From: JBCCSZ01 sp039199225
GTDB taxonomy: Bacteria; Bacteroidota; Bacteroidia; Chitinophagales; Saprospiraceae
Assembly (NCBI GenBank): GCA_039199225.1
Contig: JBCCSZ010000002.1
Coordinates: forward strand, 1-64,000
Length of the DNA stretch: 64,000 nucleotides
Reading direction: 5' to 3'
Position 1 is the first letter of the stretch; each line of letters begins with the position of its first letter. Below the pieces are notes generated by a model. It was not told the DNA's origin and did no database searches. It saw only the letters and a program-made list of their open reading frames with translations. This document shows, piece by piece, positions 1 to 8,666 of the stretch. The translations under genes and the position numbers were made by a program.

Positions 1-101
1 GCCCTCCCGGGGGGAGGGTCGGGCGCCACCCGGCCTGCGGCCGGGTGATTGGGTGATGGAGTGATTGGGTGGTTGTGCTTTGCACTTGTGATGGGGGGAA
101 T

Positions 102-309
102 GGTGAACTGGTGAGCGGTGAACTGGTGAGCTTGACCTTGAGCGAAAAAGCTGGTACGTGAGTGGTGAACTGGTGAGCTTGACCTTGAACGAAAAAGCTG
201 GTACGTGAGTGGTGAACTGGTGAGCTTGCCTTTGAACGAAAAAGCTGGTACGTGAGCGGTGAACTGGTGAGCTTGACCTTGAACGAAAAAGCTGGTACGT
301 GAGCGGTGA
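102..309. repeat. 47-bp tandem repeat, about four copies
   Basis: The word GGTGAACTGGTGAGC starts at 117, 164, 211 and 258 and is partly present at 102 and 305, giving an exact 47-base period. Units differ by only a few substitutions, for example AGCGAAAAAG versus AACGAAAAAG. Copies are contiguous with no spacers, and 47 is not a multiple of three, so this is neither CRISPR nor a coding repeat. Confidence 0.9.
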
Positions 310-339
310 AAAATACACTTCATATTGCATATTGCCCAA

Positions 340-545
340 CACGTTTAATGGAAATTGCCTACTGCATATTGCCAAACTACCTACTGATTCAATCACCAAA
401 TTACAAGCCACAGGCAATCACAAAACCACCCGATCACCCGATCACAAAACTACAAGCCACAGGCAATCACCAAATCGCTAAATCACCAAATCACAAGCCG
501 CAGGCAATCATCAAACCACCCAATCACAAAACCACCAAACCAAAA
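340..545. repeat. Dispersed low-complexity repeat, first cluster
   Basis: Three copies of a word close to TCACAAGCCRCAGGCAATCA lie near 398-420, 443-470 and 488-510, embedded in AATCACC and AAACCACC words. Related words occur in other intergenic gaps at 30036-30135, 38693-38779 and, in reverse orientation, 47874-47943. A second word, CTACTGCATATTGCC, sits just upstream here near 358-373, and a similar one accompanies the 47.9-kb copy. Confidence 0.75.
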
Positions 546-579
546 AAAACGGGAGAATATCCTTAGCGAACATTCTCCC
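542..579 (-). terminator. Intrinsic terminator of the OmpA gene
   Basis: On the minus strand a perfect 8-bp stem GGGAGAAT/ATTCTCCC (551-558 with 572-579, 13-base loop) is followed by a G and eight T. It lies about 40 bases past the stop codon of the OmpA-family gene. Confidence 0.8.
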
Positions 580-617
580 TGGGCTATCTCACAGATGTGA
601 GAGAAATGTGTGTCTTT

Positions 618-2126
618 TTATTTCAATTCCAATTTGAATTCTACGCGGCGGTTGAGTTTGCGGCCTTCCTTATCGTCGTTGGGTGCGATGGGCTGTGATT
701 CGCCGAAGCCACCAAAGCTCATCCGATTGGAACCCACGCCCTTGCGGAGCAGGTGGTTGTAGCAAGCCTTCGCCCGATTGATGGACAACTGTAGGTTTTT
801 GGACTCTGAACCCGTGTCATCCGTGTGACCAGTAATGTACAGGTGGTAATCCGGGTAGCGTTGCATGACGTCCAGTACTTGAGCCAACACCGCATAAGAA
901 GCTTTCTTCAACCTGGCCTTACCAACCTCAAATTGGATAGCTTGTATCGCATAATCCAATACGGCCTTGTCTTCTTCTTTTAATTCTGGACAGCCATTTG
1001 GAGAGCTGGCAGCTGCCATGTTCGGACAACGGTCCTTGCTGTCGTCGATGCCATCGCCATCGGTGTCTGGGCAACCATTGAAACGCCCTTCTCCTGCGGC
1101 AAATGGACAAGTATCGTCTTTGTCGATGATGCCATCGCCATCCGTATCCGGGCAGCCATTGACTTTTCCTGGAATTTTTGGACAAGCATCTATGCTGTCA
1201 TCGAATCCGTCTTTGTCGAGGTCTCTTTTGGGGCAACCGCTGTTTTCAGGGTCGCCTGCTTCATTTGGACAACGGTCGTCCTTGTCGGCCAGGCCATCGC
1301 CATCTGTATCTGGACAGCCATTAAAACTACCGGCCACATCCGGACAATAGTCTTTGTCATTGGCAAAACCGTCGCTATCCGTATCCGGGCAGCCCATGGC
1401 TGATTTGGCGCCAAAAACGTCTGGACACTCGTCCTTATCGTCTTTGATGCCATCCTGATCTCGATCCGGACATCCACCCAAAGCCGCTAAACCCTTGACA
1501 TCCGGGCAATCGTCTTTGGAATCTACTACGCCATCGCCGTCTTTATCCAGCGGTGCAATCTGATCCAATGGGATGGTAAGGTCTTCATCACTGATTTTGC
1601 CAAGCATAAAGCCCATCCCAATACCGTATTGAAAATTGTGGTGATCTAAAGTCAAAGAACGGCGGTATTCTCCCTGGATGTTCACAAATCCGAATTTTCC
1701 TAGTCGGAAGTTAAATCCTACCCCTACGGGCAACTGAAAGTCTGTTTCTTCAAAATCTTCCATCACACCTCCAATGCCAACCAATAGATAAGGAGAAATG
1801 GGACTTTCCGGACGATAGTATTGTATCTGAGCAACCCCATCCAAACCAAATATTTTCTTATTGTTGATATCTTCTGGCAGGTTGATAACGCCTACTTTCA
1901 TAGGGAAGTAAGCATTGAGCCAGGGACTCAAGTTGCGAAGGTAGCCCACTTCGAAACCATCTGTAAAGTTCTCAAACTCGGTGCGCTCTCCATCGACCGG
2001 TGAGTAATGGTCGATCCAAAGCTTTTTGGCCATAATAGAATTTGGCCGCTCCGGGTTTTGAGCAAACAGCGTGGTCGCAGAAGCCAAGATAGCCCAACAG
2101 ATGAGGCTAAGGTAGATTTTTTTCAT
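618..2126 (-). CDS. OmpA-family outer-membrane protein with thrombospondin type 3 repeats
   Basis: The product has 502 residues. A signal peptide (MKKIYLSLICWAILASATTLFA) is followed by an N-terminal outer-membrane beta-barrel-like region of about 170 residues. Then come about eight acidic thrombospondin type 3 repeats of the form DxDxDGxxDxxDxCP at about 195-385, which in this family bind calcium. A C-terminal OmpA domain contains ITGHTDDTGSESKNLQLS and a RRVEFKLELK end, and should bind peptidoglycan. The likely role is tethering the outer membrane to the cell wall, with the repeats as a rigid calcium-dependent spacer. It is a single-gene unit with its own terminator. Repeat-encoded antisense open frames across 928-1477 are artefacts of the periodic DNA. 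Confidence 0.9.
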   Translation of the reverse strand: MKKIYLSLICWAILASATTLFAQNPERPNSIMAKKLWIDHYSPVDGERTEFENFTDGFEVGYLRNLSPWLNAYFPMKVGVINLPEDINNKKIFGLDGVAQIQYYRPESPISPYLLVGIGGVMEDFEETDFQLPVGVGFNFRLGKFGFVNIQGEYRRSLTLDHHNFQYGIGMGFMLGKISDEDLTIPLDQIAPLDKDGDGVVDSKDDCPDVKGLAALGGCPDRDQDGIKDDKDECPDVFGAKSAMGCPDTDSDGFANDKDYCPDVAGSFNGCPDTDGDGLADKDDRCPNEAGDPENSGCPKRDLDKDGFDDSIDACPKIPGKVNGCPDTDGDGIIDKDDTCPFAAGEGRFNGCPDTDGDGIDDSKDRCPNMAAASSPNGCPELKEEDKAVLDYAIQAIQFEVGKARLKKASYAVLAQVLDVMQRYPDYHLYITGHTDDTGSESKNLQLSINRAKACYNHLLRKGVGSNRMSFGGFGESQPIAPNDDKEGRKLNRRVEFKLELK

Positions 2127-2590
2127 GTCCTTGGAAATTTATTTTTTCGTGCCGTTCGAAGGAACTCCTCTATACATATCAAAAACGTTACCATTCTACC
2201 GTTCGGATTTGACAAGTTGTCGCACACCAAGCGGCAAAATAGAACACTTGTGATTCTTCAGAAGACCAGTTGACACGAACAGCCTAAGCTGTACTAGAGA
2301 TAATAATGGGAATGTGTGAGGAAAGCTGTTTTGCTATTGTGCCGTAAATATAATAAAAAATTGAATAACTGTGAATTATTTTATGTTTGATCAAATTTTG
2401 TTTATTTCCACCTCATTTTTCGCAACGATCGGGGCCTTTTTCTGAAGTTTTTTAGAATGGCATACCGAAGGAGTCTTAAATCTTCGTTAAAATTGTCCGG
2501 TGGCCAACATCCGGTATCGCTCGACCAGAACTGATCGCCTGCCCAATCAGTTAGTTTCATATTTAACAATACCATTTAATCACTTACAAA
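2127..2590. other. Intergenic region between divergent genes
   Basis: This is 464 bases between the divergent OmpA and DUF547 genes. It is AT-rich and holds one promoter-like match on the plus strand (2361-2389). I see no gene or clear RNA structure in the rest. Confidence 0.6.
2361..2389 (+). promoter_or_regulatory. Candidate Bacteroidota promoter
   Basis: ATTG at 2360-2363 and TATGTTTG at 2382-2389 match the -33 and -7 (TAnnTTTG) elements, with 18 bases between TTG and TATG. It would serve the DUF547 lipoprotein gene with a leader of nearly 200 bases, which is long, so this is tentative. Confidence 0.35.
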
Positions 2591-3721
2591 ATGAAAAATC
2601 CCAAGCTCCATAGTTACAACATGATGGTTGTCGTCTTATCCATTTTGTTGATGGCCTGCACCTCTCCCGAACCCAAAGCAACCGCCCCTAGCGCTGCTGC
2701 CCCTGCAGTTGAAACAGCAGAACGAACAAAGGCGGAACCCATTGTGGAAGAGGTGGACGAGGAGACTGTCGAGGCTCCTACTTCCGAAACACCAAAGGCA
2801 GTGACTGTAGTCAGCAAAGAAGCCCCAGAAGAAAAAGCCAGCACGAAGCCAACGCCTTCAAAGTCAATCACGCAAAAGAAAGCAAAAGCGGAAAAGGACG
2901 CTCGGCCAGTGAAAGCGACACAGCCAAAGAAAACACAAGCGAAAGAGGTTGTTAAAGAGGCTCCGGTGGAAAAGCCGATTGAAAAAGTTGCTGAACCAAA
3001 GTTGGTCGAAAAGGTCGAAACACCAAAGCAGATCGAAAGCTCCCCCATCGAAGAAAAACCAACCAAACCGGTAATTGCCAAGCCCGATCATACGGCCTTT
3101 GATGCCTTGTTGCGCAAGTATGTCACCAATAGTGGAAAAGTCAATTACAAAGGGATCAAGTCCAATCAAGCTGCATTGGAAGCTTATTTGAAGGATTTAT
3201 CTGCCAATCCACCAGCCGATTCCTGGTCGCGCAAGGAAAAAATGGCCTATTGGATCAACGCTTACAATGCCTATACCATTAAACTGATCGTAGACAATTA
3301 TCCGCTTTCCAGTATTACCAAATTGCACAGTGGCAAGCCTTGGGACGTAAAATGGATTGAGATCGGTGGCAAGAAATACAGCCTCAACAACATTGAAAAT
3401 GACATCCTTCGGCCCAAATACAAGGACGCACGCATTCACTTTGCTGTAAATTGTGCTGCGAAGTCTTGTCCGCCCCTACTCAACCGAGCCTGGACAGCCG
3501 CCAATTTGAATAGCAACTTCGACAAGCAGGCCAAAGCATTCATCAACGACGGCCAGTTTAATGCCATCAGCAGCAAAAAAGTCGAGATTTCAAAGATATT
3601 CGAGTGGTATGCTGTAGACTTTGGAGACATCAAAAGCTACCTTAATAAGTATTCCAATACCAAGATCGACGCCGGAGCCAGTGTGTCTTATCGAGCATAC
3701 GACTGGGGGCTGAATGAATAA
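2591..3721 (+). CDS. DUF547 domain lipoprotein with long charged linker
   Basis: The product has 376 residues. A lipoprotein signal with lipobox LLMAC puts the mature protein on a membrane, with acylated Cys near residue 23. Residues about 30-160 are a low-complexity Lys/Glu/Pro/Ala linker (repeated VEK, KAE and KPT words) like the periplasm-spanning stretches of TonB or TolA. The C-terminal 210 residues are a DUF547 domain, recognised from MAYWINAYNAYTIKLIVDNYP and HFAVNCAAKSCPPL, which carries conserved Asn, Cys and Pro. The biochemical function of DUF547 is unknown to me. The stop codon overlaps the start of the next gene by 8 bases, so the two are co-translated. Confidence 0.85.
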   Translation: MKNPKLHSYNMMVVVLSILLMACTSPEPKATAPSAAAPAVETAERTKAEPIVEEVDEETVEAPTSETPKAVTVVSKEAPEEKASTKPTPSKSITQKKAKAEKDARPVKATQPKKTQAKEVVKEAPVEKPIEKVAEPKLVEKVETPKQIESSPIEEKPTKPVIAKPDHTAFDALLRKYVTNSGKVNYKGIKSNQAALEAYLKDLSANPPADSWSRKEKMAYWINAYNAYTIKLIVDNYPLSSITKLHSGKPWDVKWIEIGGKKYSLNNIENDILRPKYKDARIHFAVNCAAKSCPPLLNRAWTAANLNSNFDKQAKAFINDGQFNAISSKKVEISKIFEWYAVDFGDIKSYLNKYSNTKIDAGASVSYRAYDWGLNE

Positions 3722-4244
3722 ACAAAGTATTTTTCTCCTATTAGCCATTTGGGCAGTATTCAACTGCAGCGACTGCCAATCGGAAGGTGAAGCAACAGAG
3801 GTGTCCCCCCCTGTCGCTTCGCCTACCCTTTCAGCCAATGTCTTACTACTTTTTCAACAAGAGCAATCCGCCGCCGCTTGGACGAGTACAGATAGCAGCC
3901 GAGTCTTCCTAAAGCGTTTCTCCTTTGCGGTTCCAACGAACATCCTACCAGGCTTTTACCAAGCTACCCTATCCGATGACCAGCTACAACTGAAAGCTTC
4001 CCTGCCAACACCTGCACATGACAAACCAAGCCTTGCATCCGATCCTTATCTCCTCGAAGGGCCGGAAATACAGTCGTTGAAAGAGCAGACTGCCTTAGAA
4101 GATGCCTTAAAAGTGGTGATTTACCCGAATGATCCAGGGAAGGATGGTCGCCTTGAGGGGCGCTTTGGGTCGCCGCATTGGCTGGCCGCACGCTATGGAA
4201 AGTTAATGATCTATCTGGAAGAACTGCGCTCAGAGCAGGAGTAG
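3714..4244 (+). CDS. Putative small lipoprotein, unknown function
   Basis: The product has 176 residues. The N-terminus MNKQSIFLLLAIWAVFNCSDC is a hydrophobic signal ending in a Cys that could be lipidated, although the residues before it fit a lipobox only loosely. The rest is a soluble domain with no motif I recognise. It overlaps the DUF547 gene by 8 bases and is followed by a strong terminator, so the two form a bicistronic unit and probably act together in the envelope. Confidence 0.7.
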   Translation: MNKQSIFLLLAIWAVFNCSDCQSEGEATEVSPPVASPTLSANVLLLFQQEQSAAAWTSTDSSRVFLKRFSFAVPTNILPGFYQATLSDDQLQLKASLPTPAHDKPSLASDPYLLEGPEIQSLKEQTALEDALKVVIYPNDPGKDGRLEGRFGSPHWLAARYGKLMIYLEELRSEQE

Positions 4245-4280
4245 CCACCTTTTTTCCAAATCTACAGTAATCTCCAAAAA

Positions 4281-4312
4281 ACAAAACAGGTGAATTACTT
4301 CACCTGTTTTGT
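4281..4312. terminator. Bidirectional terminator between convergent genes
   Basis: A perfect 14-bp stem (4281-4294 with 4299-4312) closes a 4-base TTAC loop. It is A-rich on the left arm and T-rich on the right, so it can work on both strands. It separates the DUF547 operon from the convergent BON-LysM gene. Confidence 0.85.
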
Positions 4313-4380
4313 CGGTTTTCCAGACTGTATCGAGCTTATATGCAGGACGCCTGGAAGCTGTATGTTGAGCCATTGATGGG

Positions 4381-4869
4381 CTATTTCAATCGTGGAATAC
4401 GGAGCGTTTGACCAGGATATATTTTGTCTGGGTCCTTCAACATCGGCTTGTTGGCCTTGAAGATAGCCTTATATTTCATCGGATCGCCGTAGTATTTCTT
4501 AGCGATTTTGGAAAGGCTGTCCCCTTTCTTAACTTGGTAGAAATCAGACTTAGGCTCCTTTTTCTCTACTTTCAGACGATCGTCTACCGCCTCTACGCCA
4601 GAGACATTTCCTAGGGCGAGAACGATTTTTTCGCGATCTGATTGAGAGGGTACTTTACCATATACTGTGACAACGCCATTTTGCAAATCGAGCTTCAACT
4701 TTTCTGCTTTGATCTTTAGTCCATCAACGACGCCACGCAAAAGGACCAGTTTTTGTTGTCTTAACAGTTCGGCCTCCAACCGCTTTGTTTCATCGGAAAC
4801 AACCGATTTGGCATTTTTTTTCGTCAAGACTTTTGCGCCGGATTTCTTAAGGAAAGAAAATAATCCCAT
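4381..4869 (-). CDS. kbp: BON and LysM domain protein (Kbp/YgaU-like)
   Basis: The product has 162 residues from the chosen start MGLFSFLKKSG, which matches the start of E. coli YgaU/Kbp. A BON domain at about 45-100 (ending ALGNVSGVEAVDDRLKV) is followed by a C-terminal LysM domain (YQVKKGDSLSKIAKKYYGD to YPGQTLRIPRL). E. coli Kbp binds potassium in the cytoplasm. There is no signal peptide here, which fits. An upstream ATG at 4902 would sit inside the -7 promoter element at 4900-4907, so the internal start is preferred. The gene is divergent from secDF. Confidence 0.85.
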   Translation of the reverse strand: MGLFSFLKKSGAKVLTKKNAKSVVSDETKRLEAELLRQQKLVLLRGVVDGLKIKAEKLKLDLQNGVVTVYGKVPSQSDREKIVLALGNVSGVEAVDDRLKVEKKEPKSDFYQVKKGDSLSKIAKKYYGDPMKYKAIFKANKPMLKDPDKIYPGQTLRIPRLK

Positions 4870-4899
4870 AGTTAATTGTTTTGTATTCTGAGAAAGGGG

Positions 4900-4931
4900 C
4901 AAACTTAGAATAGTTTTTGCAAGATAACAAA
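4900..4931 (-). promoter_or_regulatory. Promoter of the BON-LysM gene
   Basis: On the minus strand TTTG (4931-4928), 20 bases, then TAAGTTTG (4907-4900) match the Bacteroidota consensus. The expected start of transcription is about 25 bases before the ATG at 4869. The -33 element is one half of the palindrome CAAATTTG at 4928-4935. Confidence 0.5.
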
Positions 4932-4965
4932 TTTGAGCATTTATTGAGATAAAGGCTTATATTTG
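4932..4965 (+). promoter_or_regulatory. Promoter of secDF
   Basis: TTTG (4932-4935), 22 bases, then TATATTTG (4958-4965) match the -33 and -7 elements. The leader would be about 55 bases. The -33 element is the other half of CAAATTTG, shared back to back with the divergent BON-LysM promoter. Confidence 0.55.
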
Positions 4966-5026
4966 CGGAGTTTTTTTTCTAACACGTATTTTCTAACACA
5001 TCTAATTCATTTAAATCTTTACAATC

Positions 5027-8000
5027 ATGCAAGGAAAAGGAATTATTAAGTTCTTTCTTGCGGTCATGACCATCGTCTGTGTCTTACAGTACCTCTACAT
5101 TTTGCCGACGCGCAAAGTGGAAAAGGCTGCTGACGAGTACGCTGGTGCAGTTGCCAATCCGGATGGAAATCTGGAAGAGCGCACTGTATTTAAGGCCGCA
5201 AGATCCGCCTTCCTAGATTCTATGTCTAGCGAAGTCGTGTGGAAAATTCCACTACTCGGTCAATTTACTTATCAGGACCTCAAGTCCAAACAACTGGCCT
5301 ATGGGCTGGATTTGGAGGGAGGAATGAGCGTTGTTTTACAGGTTGACCTAAGCGATTTGATACGAACACTTGCCAATGATAGTAAAGACCCAACTTTTGA
5401 AAATGCGTTAGAAAAAGCCAACGAAAACCTAAGATCTGCCCAATCCGATTTTGTTACGCTGTTCGCACAAGCCTATCAAGAGGAGGCAGGTTCTGCAGCC
5501 AAACTAGCACCACTTTTTGCCAGTAACCCTAGTTTGCGCGAAAAAGTCAATTTTGAAACGACCAACTCGGAGGTCATCAGCATCATCCGCTCCAAGGCAG
5601 ATGAGACGGTTGATCTTACATACAAGAGACTCAAAGAACGTATCGACGAATTAGGGGTTGTTCAGCCCAATGTATCTTTGGATGCTGCTCGCGACTTGAT
5701 CATTGTCGAACTACCAGGTATCAGCAACCCTAAGCGCGCCCGGAGCTTCCTACAGGCCACTGCCAAGCTGGAATTTTGGGATATCTACCGTGTAACAGAT
5801 GACAACATCATCAGCAAATTTCTCAGAGCAGACGAGCGCCTCAAGCGCATGCAGGCCGGAGAAGCAGTAGACAGCAGCCTAGTGGATGAAGGTCCTAAAA
5901 TGCGCATCGACACTTCTTATGAATATGTATACGATTCTACTGGAAATATTCTGGATTCCAACCTGGTAACCAATGAAGTAGCCATCGAGGAAGATCCCTT
6001 CAGTACGGGTGGCCCTCTGACCAGCTTGCTAGAGTTGAACAACCCAAATACAGGAAGCATGCCACGCTCCGTCATGGGACTGGCAGACCGCAACAAAAGA
6101 GCAGCCATCGATACGATGCTCTCCAAAGTTCGCAATGAGTTCCCAAGTGATGTTGTCTTCATGTGGAGCCGAAAGCCGACCAAGGACTACGCGACACAGG
6201 AAGAGACAAACCGCTATGAGTTGTACGCCATCAAGAAACAAAAAGGAACGGATAAGGCGCCTTTGGAAGGTGACCGCGTCATTGATGCCAATCCAAGTCC
6301 GGACCCACAGACGGGTGAAATTCAGGTTTCTCTTCGCATGGATAGCAAAGGAGCTAAGAAGTGGGGAGAAATGACTTCCAGAGCAGCCCAAGACAGCAAC
6401 CGTCCTGTGGCCATCGTTTTGGACAACGAGGTAGAATCTGCGCCTAACGTCCAAAACCCTATCCTCAATGGAAACTCTTCCATCACTGGAAATTATACGC
6501 TGACAGAAGCGACCGACCTTTCCAAGATTCTACAGATCGGTAAGCTGCCAGCTAAGACAAAGATCATTCAGGAAGCATTGGTGGGTCCTTCTCTCGGACA
6601 GCAAAACATCGATCGCTCCATCACCTCATTGGTTATCGGCTTTGGATTGGTACTGGCCTTTATGATCCTCTATTACGGAGGAGCGGGTATCTTTTCGATC
6701 ATTGCTTTGTTGATGAACCTCTTCTTCATCTTCGGTGCTTTGGCTTCCTACGGTACGGTACTGACGCTTCCAGGTATTGCGGGTATCGTACTGACCATCG
6801 GTATGGCGGTAGATGCCAACGTAATCATCTATGAAAGGGTGCGAGAAGAATTGCGAGCCGGGAAGACCTTGCTCACGTCCATCAGCGATGGATTCAAGCA
6901 CTCCTACTCTGCCATCATCGATGCCAACGTAACAACCATTCTGACGGCTTTCGTCTTGGCCTACTTCGGTTTGGGTCCCATCAAGGGTTTCGCCGTCGTA
7001 TTGATCATCGGTGTATTGTCGTCTTTATTTACAGCGGTACTCATCGGTCGTATGATGATCGATTGGTGGACAGCAAAAGATCGCGATCTGCCATTCTGGA
7101 CCGGGTTTTCTAAAAATGCTTTCGCCAACCTTTCCATCGACTGGCTCGGCAAGCGCAAGATTGCTTATGTCATCTCCGGAGTCATCATCCTGGCTGGTTT
7201 GGGCTCTATGATCGGCCGCGGTTTCGAGTTGGGTGTCGACTTTAAGGGGGGATACTCCTACACAGTTCAGTTCAATGAAGATGATCAGGTGGATGCGACA
7301 ACCATTCGTACTGCTCTAACAGAATCCTTTGGTGCTACGCCTGTTGTAAAGGCCGTAAGTACTGAAAATACCTTTAGTGTAACAACCAGTTACTTGATCA
7401 ATGACGATTCAGATAATGCTGCCGACAATGTAGTTAAAAAGCTGCACGAGGGTATCAATCAGGTTGTTGGTGGCACACTTTCACTGGAAGATTTTGAAGA
7501 TCCAGATAGCAGAGGCGTACACGTGATGAGTTCCAGCAAGGTTGGACCGACCATCGCCGACGACATCAAGTCCAGTGCGGTTTACGCAACCGTTTTCGCC
7601 TTATTGTTGATCTTCCTGTACATCTTCATCCGCTTCAACAAGTGGCAGTACAGTCTCGGTGCCGTTGCGGCCTTGTTCCACGATACCTTGGTTGTCTTGG
7701 GTATATTCTCCTTGTTCTACGGTATTCTACCTTTCTCCTTGGAGATTGACCAGGCATTTATTGCGGCCATTCTTACGGTGATTGGTTATTCCATCAACGA
7801 TACCGTGGTCGTGTTTGACCGTATTCGGGAATACATGAATGATTACACCAATAAATCAAAAGAAGAAATCATCAACATGGCGATCAACAGCACGGTCAGC
7901 CGGACGGTGATTACCTCTTTGACCACCTTGTTCGTTGTTGCCATCTTGTTGTTCTTCGGAGGAACGAGCATTCGCGGTTTTGCATTTGCACTGTTCATTG

Positions 8001-8125
8001 GTATCATCGTGGGTACTTACTCATCGATCTACGTAGCAACGCCGATCATGTCCGATTTGACCGGAGATATCGAGCCAAAAGAAAAGAAGAAAAAGAGCTT
8101 CTCTCGTGCTGCCAGCACGCGCTAG
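5027..8125 (+). CDS. secDF: Protein translocase subunit SecDF (fusion)
   Basis: The product has 1032 residues and is a fused SecD-SecF, the usual form in Bacteroidota. It sits in the inner membrane and uses the proton gradient to help SecYEG complete export. The SecD half starts with one membrane helix and GLDLEGGMSVVLQVD, has a large periplasmic region with an insert at about 270-400, and five helices including GMAVDANVIIYERVREEL. The SecF half begins near residue 700 with GVDFKGGYSYTVQF and has GYSINDTVVVFDRIREY. Both characteristic Asp-containing membrane motifs are intact. A Lys-rich tail ends the protein. The gene is monocistronic, between a TAnnTTTG promoter and a hairpin terminator. 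Confidence 0.97.
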   Translation: MQGKGIIKFFLAVMTIVCVLQYLYILPTRKVEKAADEYAGAVANPDGNLEERTVFKAARSAFLDSMSSEVVWKIPLLGQFTYQDLKSKQLAYGLDLEGGMSVVLQVDLSDLIRTLANDSKDPTFENALEKANENLRSAQSDFVTLFAQAYQEEAGSAAKLAPLFASNPSLREKVNFETTNSEVISIIRSKADETVDLTYKRLKERIDELGVVQPNVSLDAARDLIIVELPGISNPKRARSFLQATAKLEFWDIYRVTDDNIISKFLRADERLKRMQAGEAVDSSLVDEGPKMRIDTSYEYVYDSTGNILDSNLVTNEVAIEEDPFSTGGPLTSLLELNNPNTGSMPRSVMGLADRNKRAAIDTMLSKVRNEFPSDVVFMWSRKPTKDYATQEETNRYELYAIKKQKGTDKAPLEGDRVIDANPSPDPQTGEIQVSLRMDSKGAKKWGEMTSRAAQDSNRPVAIVLDNEVESAPNVQNPILNGNSSITGNYTLTEATDLSKILQIGKLPAKTKIIQEALVGPSLGQQNIDRSITSLVIGFGLVLAFMILYYGGAGIFSIIALLMNLFFIFGALASYGTVLTLPGIAGIVLTIGMAVDANVIIYERVREELRAGKTLLTSISDGFKHSYSAIIDANVTTILTAFVLAYFGLGPIKGFAVVLIIGVLSSLFTAVLIGRMMIDWWTAKDRDLPFWTGFSKNAFANLSIDWLGKRKIAYVISGVIILAGLGSMIGRGFELGVDFKGGYSYTVQFNEDDQVDATTIRTALTESFGATPVVKAVSTENTFSVTTSYLINDDSDNAADNVVKKLHEGINQVVGGTLSLEDFEDPDSRGVHVMSSSKVGPTIADDIKSSAVYATVFALLLIFLYIFIRFNKWQYSLGAVAALFHDTLVVLGIFSLFYGILPFSLEIDQAFIAAILTVIGYSINDTVVVFDRIREYMNDYTNKSKEEIINMAINSTVSRTVITSLTTLFVVAILLFFGGTSIRGFAFALFIGIIVGTYSSIYVATPIMSDLTGDIEPKEKKKKSFSRAASTR

Positions 8126-8151
8126 TAAGCTTGTAAAATAATACGATTGAG

Positions 8152-8186
8152 AAAGGCTGTCCTTGTAAAAGGGCGGCCTTTTCTTA
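8152..8186 (+). terminator. Intrinsic terminator of secDF
   Basis: AAAGGCTGTCCTT at 8152-8164 pairs with AAGGGCGGCCTTT at 8169-8181 (13 bp with two G-U pairs, 4-base loop), followed by TTCTT. It lies about 26 bases after the secDF stop. Confidence 0.8.
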
Positions 8187-8666
8187 TGGAGGAGCCTTCA
8201 GAAAATACAATTTTGGAGCGACAGATTAACAAAAAATATGAATTGTTAAAATATAACCCTTCACAATGTATTGGCATGTAATTTGCTGATTTTAATCGTA
8301 AGTTTTGGTTAAAAAATTGTAAGATTCGTTTCCTAAGCCCGTGCCTCGAACTCGGGCTCTTTTTTTGTCCCTACCTCAACAAACGGTCGATTCCAGGAAT
8401 CCCGAACAAAATCTCTTCTTTACGATTATTATTTAAGATATTAAGGCTCCGATAGCGGACTTTTGGGCTGTCACAAGGGTGCAACAATAGCCCGACAATG
8501 ATCGTTTTAACTATACTTGACTCAAGCTGTGATCTCTTAATTGGAAAGCATTTAACGCGAGGATTTACCACAGATGCAAGGTTGATTTCAACCAACCAGC
8601 CAGTAGGAATTCTTCTCAACGCTTTTCACTCATCGCAACTTGGATACTTAACGGCCGAAACAAAGT
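8187..8666. other. Intergenic region with a second, orphan terminator hairpin
   Basis: About 480 bases without a convincing gene. AGCCCG at 8336-8341 pairs with CGGGCT at 8353-8358, followed by CTTTTTTTTG, a terminator shape not attached to any gene on the plus strand. The short overlapping open frames on both strands at 8371-8770 have no recognisable features. Confidence 0.5.

Larger units (their letters stand above)
1..617. other. Gene-free repeat-rich region
   Basis: No convincing gene lies here. The left edge has two perfect GC-rich hairpins: a 7-bp stem at 2-18 with a GGG loop, and a 9-bp stem at 27-47 with a 3-base loop. A low-complexity stretch of GTGATTGGGT-type words follows to about 95, then a 47-bp tandem array, then copies of a dispersed repeat, then the terminator of the OmpA gene. 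Two short overlapping open frames at 299-566 are translations of the repeats. Confidence 0.7.

Noticed and set aside
102..309. 47-bp repeats as a CRISPR array
   Set aside because: Units are contiguous with no unique spacers and no cas genes lie nearby.
299..566. Two overlapping small plus-strand open frames
   Set aside because: They translate the low-complexity repeat, with Pro/His/Lys-rich products and no start signal.
928..1477. Open frames on both strands over the thrombospondin repeats
   Set aside because: Periodic DNA coding DxDxDG repeats produces long shadow frames; the 502-residue frame with signal peptide and OmpA domain is the real one.
8336..8358. Possible tRNA arm
   Set aside because: The CTCGAACTCGGGC stretch resembles a T-arm by chance, but no acceptor stem, anticodon arm or D-arm can be built around it.
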